Positions 58,246 through 64,000 of a stretch of DNA of 64,000 nucleotides are shown here, one piece after another. The translations under genes and the position numbers were made by a program. This DNA is from Henricia sp. BOLD:AAB3569. Taxonomy: Eukaryota; Echinodermata; Asteroidea; Spinulosida; Echinasteridae. Each line of letters starts with the position of its first letter. The stretch's first letter is position 1. The notes beneath the pieces were generated by a model. The model was not told where the DNA came from, searched no databases, and was given only the letters and a program-made list of their open reading frames with translations. The DNA is taken from assembly GCA_037783545.1 (NCBI GenBank), contig JBBELK010000397.1:62001-126000 (forward strand), in the 5' to 3' direction.

Positions 58246-61200
58246 GTATGGTATAAAGCGCCACCTAGTGACCAATTTCGTAGTAGAGCTGCTAAGCGAA
58301 AAAATCTTGCTTAGCAGAAAATACTGCTTAATAATAATAATAGGAAATATTTGCTTAGTGCTTGGCACAGAAAATTATGATCAGGGGGAAAAAAACAGAC
58401 ATCTTATATGCAAATTTTAAAATAGCTACATTTTCATTTCATCTGTGTTACATTTTCATTTTGTCTATGTTTGATTGGAAGACCTATCACGCCAAATTTT
58501 ACTAAGCATGAAGATTTGCTAAGCAGTATTTTTTGCCAGCTAAGCCGCTCCCTGAAATTGAGCACTGGTTCCACTTCCACTGTACTGGTTGATACATGTA
58601 TTTTTAAAATGCCACGATGAAAATATGGAAAGCCAAAGTGAAAAAGTAAATTTGGTATTTTTTTCGTTTACAGTTGAACACAGATTTTGGTAAATTTGTA
58701 TTGGAATTTATAGCTTTAATTCTGAGATATAGTCCCTACTTCCCACTTGTACTTCTGTCGGAAATGTTGTATTTCTGAAATAAATACATGATAAGATTAC
58801 TACATAAAGTAATGCACAAAATTAAGGCTCGAGTGGTCCGTGCATAAGTGCAACAACAGAGGGCGCTGCGTGCGCGCGTGAATGGTTATCTTGTGCACTA
58901 TAACTGAATGCAATTTTTGAAGGAGAAAATGTTGTCTAGAGAATAGCAACATCTGCGACAAAACTGCAAGTAAGAAGTATATCTATCGATTCCAATATAT
59001 AACACAGCAGAAAAGCAAAGAAAAAACATAAGACTTCAAACTGGAATTGTGCAAAAATGCTGCAGTTTCCAGCCTTAGTTTTTTCATGGTTTGCAATAAG
59101 CTACAATAAGCAACATGTAAAACAAACCTAAACCGTCATGGGTTACACAAGTTTCAGCAAGTTGGAGAAAATTGTGGAAACCTTTGTGCACAGTTGAATG
59201 AGATTTTCCTGCGTTTTCCTAATGTGACATCACCACTTTGCTCATGCATATGTAAATTTGCATTTAAGCATAAAATCAAAAACCTTAATTTTAACCCCCC
59301 AAACAACTTCCAAGTAGGGTTTTTATGATTGTAAATTAATGGACTAGTTCCACAGCAGAGATTTCATTGATAAAAAACACTATTTCAGGGGCCCTTTAAC
59401 TGTTACAGGCCTGAATGAGGTCCAAATAAAGAATGCTAAATGACAGGCCTAAAGTATAACACTTCAATAAGCAGCTCCATACCTTTGATATGGAACTGTG
59501 TAATTCGTGGCACGAATTTGGCCTTACGTGCGCATTGACGAGCCTCTGCCTTTAAGTAACGACAAAGTCTTGCTAAAGCACTTTTTAACTTACAAACCTC
59601 AACTCCCTGGGGAGCATACAGTCCCACGAACCTTTAGGCACAAACACATCACTTTTCACTATCATCATATAAGCTGGGTATAGCCATGGCAGGAGAGGTA
59701 GTTTATGATAATGTGCCTTGCCTATAAGGACACACACCATGGACACAGACTGTAATTCAAGCCCATAATCTTTAAGTATACAACATGATTGGTAAACTGT
59801 TACAAATAGTTTTATCCCCTTGTGTGATTGAAGATATGCATGATGTGGGGTACTGTGGCCGAGCGGTTTAGGTCATTGACTCGCAATCATAGGTGAAAAC
59901 TTGGGGTTGCAGGTTCGAACCTCCCCACGGCTATGGTACCTGTGCCCTTGGGCAAGGCACTCAACCACACTTGCTCCATCCTTCGGAAGGGATGTAAAGC
60001 CGTTGGTCCAGTGTGTTAGGTAATGGAAACGCACTCTAAAGATCCCAGAGCATTCTTTCGTAAAGAGCAAGGGGGATCATCCCCGGTGTCTCTGGCCATT
60101 TCTAATTCTAATTAGAATTCTTCATGGGTTTCCTCACGCTTGCGAGTGACAGTGCAATGAGCACTATTGAGGAATCCTTGGTATGAATACCAGAAAGAAA
60201 TAATAATAATAATGATTAAAACCAACCTGAGCAAAAACCAGCTCCGTACTTCGTCTAACTTTTAAGAAAACAGTCAAAAAAGGGTTTGCAATAATTTCGC
60301 CCCAAAACCACTTCGCCCTGAACCATTTCGCCCTGAACCACGGCCTGTGCACGAAGTGGTTTTGGGGCGAAGTGGCATTTGGGCGATGTAGTGTTTAGAC
60401 AAAGTAATTCGGGGCGAAATGGCACTCGGGCGAAGTGGTTTGGGGCGAAGTGGCACTTGGGCGAAATGGTTTTGGGGCGAATTGAATTTTCGTCTCATCA
60501 GACGAAAACTAATTGTTTTGCTCATTTCTCAAAGACTATATAGCACTTCAGACAAAACCATTTCAGGGGAAGTTTTCTACGGTCATCCTGTTTATATTGT
60601 GTAAGTTAGGCGTAAATCTGTGAACATTTCTGATTTTCGAGATTACCAATGAGCAAGTTCGGGCGGGCGACTATAGTTAACTAGACTAACCTACCCCCGG
60701 GGGCTTGGTTCCTCTAATCAGACCAGCTAGTCAAACCACGCAGCGTTCGGGTTACATAGAGCAAGTTCGGGCGGGCGAATATTGTTAACTAGACTAACCA
60801 TATTCGATCTAGATGTCACTCGAACGCTGCGTGGTTTGACTAGCTAGTCTGACTAGAGCAACCAAGCCCCGGGGGTAGGTTAGTCTAGTTAACTATAGTC
60901 GCCCGCACTGTCCATATCGACTATGGTTAAGTCTAGTCGCCCGCCCGAACTTGCTCAATGATGTATACTGCCTTTAAATAAAACCCAACTTATCAAGTTC
61001 TTAGATTTAGTGCATACCAGCCAACATGGTTTGACTATTATTGTTTTGTTTTCTAAATTTGAATAAATTTGAATGAATTTGAATAATATTCAAATTTATC
61101 TTGTCCCACAGGATTCATATTTTGGTCAGTCTTCCATGGTTTTGCCCCGATGGTTTGGTTCTATCCTTTGAACTACTTACAAGTGACGGGTTATGAAGCC

Positions 61201-62953
61201 TTGGCCGTGGCATGGTTCCTGCCTCTGCTATTTGCAATCGGTGCTGTGCGCAGTGTTGTCCAGTCTCGCTGGGGGATTTTCGTCCTGCGAGTCGTGTGCG
61301 TGAGCAGCGTGGGTTCGTTTCAAGCGTCAACAACCCTGCTACGTCTGGAGGTGCTGATGATTGGCAACGGTGCTGCCATGCTGCTTCTTTGTGGAACACT
61401 GTGGAATAAATCACTACACCAAAGGTTAAAGCCTGTTTCCAAAATTTGCAATATTCAAAAATTTGTCCAGAAAAACCTTACTCATATGGAAGATAGAAGT
61501 GGTTCCAACTGTCCAATGCAATGATTCTGTTTTTGGCATTCCTTACTTTTAGGCCACCCATTTTTGTAATAACTTTTACAGCTATAAGACTGACTTTTTT
61601 GCACTAATTTCACTTTTGTGGAAACAACCAACTTTTTTTCATTCCTCTAATCCATAGTTTTTAACTTTTGGACGGTAATTCCTTTAAAAAAAATACAGTT
61701 TTTGTTACCTGTTTTGTCAGCTTCAGCATTGCTAACTCGTTAAAATTTGGCCTGCTGCTTTTTTATGTTGTAAAAAACTCCCACTCATTGACCAATCAGA
61801 GTCCGAGTATTAAAGTGAAACCTTTCTCAGCCAATCAAAAACGGCCTTTCATGCCATATTAGCATAAAACGCCATCTTTAATTTGTTAAACCTTTGGACA
61901 TTTATTCCTATTTTTACCCCACAATTTCCCTCAAAAATCAAAACCCTGCCCTCTTTTCACAAAAATAATCTTGTCATTCTGAAGAAAAAGACCAAGAGTA
62001 ACACTATAGGTAAGTGGTTTAATAAAAATGACACTTTTAATCTCTTATATGGAACGGGGTACTAAAAGTAAGGAATGCCCTTTTTTTATAAGAACAAGAT
62101 AACTAAATAAAATTTAAAAAAGTGTGCGACACACATTTCTTTTTTTTATCATACACATCCTCAATCACACACGGAGATATTTAAAACAACCACCTTCAGT
62201 TGTTAATTTCTCACACAAAATACCATTTTGGACTGAAATAAAATCATAAATATTATGGTGTTTGGTACCATTGTTATTAACACTTTTAGTTAGGTTTTTC
62301 TTGTCAACTTATGAAGAAAAAAAATGGGTTCACTGCAAATGATGTGTTCTACCTTTTAGGGAAAAGTGCCATGTACGCAGCAATTTAAGGGGTAACAATC
62401 TCCAATTATTTTGACTTGCACTAGAGCAACAATATATATATTTTTAAATTTATTTTTATAAGCATTCGTGGTTCAATAGGGCGACACTTGGTGCGTAAAA
62501 AAGCTATATTAGGGCGACACAGTCGATTAGGGCGTCAAATAACTGTCGCCCTATTATTTATTTTTTCAAAAACCATTTTTATTAGGTCGAAAAGCATTTT
62601 TATTGGGTTACTCACCATTTTTGTAAGGTCGAGAACCGTTTTTGTTAGGTTTCGGACCATTTTTTTGAGCTTTTGGTAGAGAAAGTTGGTGTTCGTTGGA
62701 GAGGATTTTAACGAAAATTTGGAGTGTCGCCCTGTTGCGGCATCCAGGAAGATTATTATTTTTATTATTATTATTATTTTTATTTTTATTTTTGATAGAG
62801 CCTCCAGCTTCTGGGGTCTAATGATTGGCTATGCTGCCCTCCTAGCTGCTAGAATCTGGTATGTTTCACTCAACCCAACTTGGGCCGATGTGAAAAGCAA
62901 TTCGTTTGTCGCTGCGCTGGGGATTGTTGCTGCAATTGACAGGTTTCTATCAG
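58131..62953 (+). CDS. CWH43: CWH43 (PGAP2-interacting) protein, N-terminal part, 3 exons; 3' end outside window
   Basis: Exons 58131-58245, 61112-61424 and 62799-62953 join in frame to 194 codons plus one base. SFMRELLSESVLG, FIFWSVFHGFAPMVWFYPLN, YLQVTGYEALAVAWFLPLLF and ARIWYVSLNPTWADVKSNSF match the multi-spanning N-terminal half of CWH43 (human ESLLGC, RIWYTSLNPIW). Yeast Cwh43 replaces the lipid of GPI anchors with ceramide in the secretory pathway; the animal protein adds a C-terminal endonuclease/phosphatase-like domain, which lies outside the window. Four or five membrane helices are visible. The start at 58131 is a choice: the frame stays open upstream with an ATG at 57960, and a shorter start at Met29 would align closest to the human N-terminus. 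Confidence 0.93.
58246..58651. other. CWH43 intron 1, first part
   Basis: AGCTGCTAAGCGAAAAAATC near 58290 and ATTTGCTAAGCAGTATTTTT near 58514 are inverted or related phrases of a probable small MITE. An (AAT)n tract lies at 58330. Confidence 0.45.
58652..59000. mobile_element. Family C MITE, copy 5
   Basis: TTGGTATTTTTTTCGTTTAC, CTTCCCACTTGTACTTCTGT and the AACAACAGAGGGCGCTGCGT centre. Lies in CWH43 intron 1. Confidence 0.8.
59005..59398. mobile_element. Family F element, copy 3 (5'-short)
   Basis: Matches 52690-53080 nearly base for base (TGCTGCAGTTTCCAGCCTTA) and ends TTTCAGGGGCCCTTTAA. The left end is missing at the junction with the family C copy. Confidence 0.82.
59450..59556. mobile_element. 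Half copy of the 131-bp hairpin element
   Basis: AAGCAGCTCCATACCTTTGA and GCGCATTGACGAGCCTCTGC match 30885-30975. Confidence 0.7.
59846..60212 (+). mobile_element. SINE-1, full-length copy with target duplication
   Basis: Head TGGCCGAGCGGTTTAGGTCA, B box GGTTCGAACCTC, body GGGCAAGGCACTCAACCACA and tail (AAT)n. It is flanked by ATGAT on both sides. The uninterrupted site GCATGATTAAAACC in copies 25414 and 35303 shows where it landed. Confidence 0.92.
60651..60956. mobile_element. 306-bp foldback element
   Basis: Ends GAGCAAGTTCGGGCGGGCGA and inverted; AAT precedes and follows it (probable 3-bp duplication). A further internal copy of the end sequence lies at 60758, and GGTTAGTCTAGTTAACTATA phrases repeat inverted, so most of it can pair with itself. 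Confidence 0.88.
61112..61424 (+). CDS. CWH43: CWH43 exon 2
   Basis: Residues 39-142 plus two bases. Helix 1 (FIFWSVFHGFAPM), the WFYPLNYLQVTGYEAL loop, helix 2 (AVAWFLPLLFAIGAV) and later hydrophobic segments ending ALLLCGTLW-type sequence lie here. The acceptor is TCCCACAG and the donor AAAG|GTTAAA. Confidence 0.95.
61425..62465. other. CWH43 intron 2, first part
   Basis: No gene. AGGAATGCC at 61535 (inverted) and 62070 (GTAAGGAATGCCC) suggests a diverged inverted-repeat element of about 540 bp. A family E fragment lies at 62185-62355. Confidence 0.5.
62466..62660. repeat. Interspersed ATTTTTATTAGGTCGAGAAC repeats
   Basis: Inverse vocabulary of 11520-11945: AGGGCGACAC, CCATTTTTATTAGGTCGAAA and CCGTTTTTGTTAGG. 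A second copy of that element type. Confidence 0.65.
62752..62795. repeat. (TTA/TTTTTA)n tract at CWH43 exon 3 acceptor
   Basis: A T-rich microsatellite that serves as the pyrimidine tract of the exon 3 acceptor; length changes here could affect splicing. Confidence 0.75.
62799..62953 (+). CDS. CWH43: CWH43 exon 3
   Basis: Residues 143-194 plus one base. FWGLMIGYAALLAARIWYVS and LNPTWADVKSNSFVAALGIV are strongly conserved. The acceptor TTTGATAG is preceded by a T-rich (TTA/TTTTTA) tract. The donor is TCAG|GTGAAA, phase 1. Confidence 0.94.
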
Positions 62954-63111
62954 GTGAAAACAATTATGTTGTTTATGGCTAACGGACCAACAGGACTGTC
63001 AAACCTAATTGAACGGAAGTACTGTTAATAGAACATTCTGTTTATAACAAGAAAAAATTCAGGTCCCATACCAATACTTTGCTCTTTATTGACTTCATTC
63101 AGTGAAACTTG

Positions 63112-63568
63112 TATATGGGTAATTCCCAAAATTAGGGGTCTAACATTTGTTGGTGTCCCAGTTACGTACGACACTCCGCTTCAAAAATCACCACCCATGA
63201 TCACAAATTCTCAGTAATGGACTGTGGCCTGTGATTATAGGGGGCAGCATCATTTTCTTGAAAAAAAATTTCTCTGATTCCTGAAAAATATTCAAAACAA
63301 AAGACCATAAAGGCTTATAATTTGTTCCATGGTATTGAATAGGAGATTGGTGTCCCGGGTTACCTACGCCAATGAAAATTCGCTGTAGAATGAGTTTGCA
63401 TTAACCTTGGTGCTATATCTACACACAAACATTAAATTTAAGTGGCATTTGTTGAAATAAAAATAATTATTTTTTACTGGGAAACCACTTTCAATCACTA
63501 AAAACACTTGGAGATCTTAAAAACCATGTCACACTTTTTGACCCCTAATTTTGGGAATTACCCATATA
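63112..63568. mobile_element. Family K-like MITE (GGGTAATTCCCAAAATTAGG)
   Basis: TATATGGGTAATTCCCAAAA and its inverse bound 457 bp. The terminal GGGTAATTCC resembles GGGTCATTCC of family K. Lies after CWH43 exon 3. A similar start, ATATGGGTATTTCCATCAAA, follows at once at 63565 and runs off the window. Confidence 0.82.
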
Positions 63569-64000
63569 TGGGTATTTCCATCAAAACAGGAGCCAAAGTG
63601 TGACATTTTGATGCATTTGTAAAAATTGCCTTTTCAAATTAACAAAATTTGTTAAAGACATTTCTGTGCAATTTCTAAATATTGTAGAATATTTAAAATA
63701 ATTTACAAACGGTTAGACGTGTCTTGGTAGCATAGTCTTGAAAATATTCAAGAAAATTGTTTCACGACGTAAGGGGGGACTCTAAGGCATTTTTCAACTC
63801 TTGCGATTACATTTCAAGTCTTTTTTACCAGTTTCTTTCTGGAAAAGGTAGTTGCTGATTTTACCCAGCTGTAGAACCTGGACTTTATCGATTCAAATTA
63901 CATTATGAGCGAATTTTGTCACACAGTTTTAAAATGTCACACTTGCATTTAGAAGATCGCACTAATTTTTTGAATCGTTCTCTTTATGTTTTGGGTAGTA

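Larger units (their letters stand above)
59771..60977. mobile_element. Family B MITE, copy f, split by two later insertions
   Basis: Outer ends TTTAAGTATACAACATGATT (left) and GATGTATACTGCCTTTAA (right). The sequence is contiguous with other family B copies once 59846-60212 (SINE-1) and 60651-60956 (foldback) are taken out. Lies in CWH43 intron 1. Confidence 0.9.

Overview
This is eukaryotic (animal) DNA. Its five protein-coding genes are split by many short introns with GT/AG boundaries, and the spaces between and inside them are packed with short inverted-repeat transposons, tRNA-derived SINEs and satellites. All five genes have clear orthologues in vertebrates. The repeat style (many MITE families, CpG-containing A+T-rich DNA, tRNA-derived SINEs) fits an invertebrate deuterostome such as an echinoderm, hemichordate or cephalochordate. 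The phylum is inference, because no species-diagnostic gene is present.

Layout. (1) 1161-15461, minus: the first nine coding exons (414 codons plus two bases) of a sorting nexin 25 (SNX25) orthologue, covering two membrane segments, the PXA domain and the start of the RGS domain; the rest lies beyond base 1. (2) 23478-29853, plus: a complete seven-exon COMMD5 (216 aa). (3) 33678-48503, minus: a complete twelve-exon LONRF-type gene (783 aa; RING, TPR, RING, LON). (4) 55191-57961, minus: a complete three-exon mitochondrial ribosomal protein L30 gene, MRPL30 (184 aa). (5) 58131 to beyond 62953, plus: the first three coding exons of CWH43. MRPL30 and CWH43 are divergent with only 169 bp between their start codons. 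COMMD5 and LONRF are convergent. In every gene the exons join in frame across all introns. The five genes do not form an evident pathway: SNX25 and COMMD5 both act in endosomal traffic, LONRF in ubiquitination, MRPL30 in mitochondrial translation and CWH43 in GPI-anchor lipid remodelling.

The remaining roughly 57 kb is mostly repeats. I group the inverted-repeat elements into families A to L by their terminal sequences, which are my own labels. Several insertions can be ordered because their target-site duplications survive. A 2.58-kb element with 83-bp terminal repeats and a 9-bp duplication sits inside the terminal repeat of a Tc1-like transposon. A SINE and a foldback element sit inside one family B copy. 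Other notable structures are a 414-bp satellite loaded with transcription-factor-like motifs, a 77-bp array built from a tRNA-like A-box region, a 12-bp minisatellite beside an SNX25 exon, and long hairpins in an LONRF intron and upstream of SNX25.

I found no operon, CRISPR array, rRNA or convincing functional tRNA gene, and no clearly new biological system. The most unusual items are the nested elements, the A-box array, the regulatory-looking satellite, and the first RING of LONRF, which has arginine where the histidine ligand is expected. All family calls rest on reading translated exons against remembered family features; no search was run.
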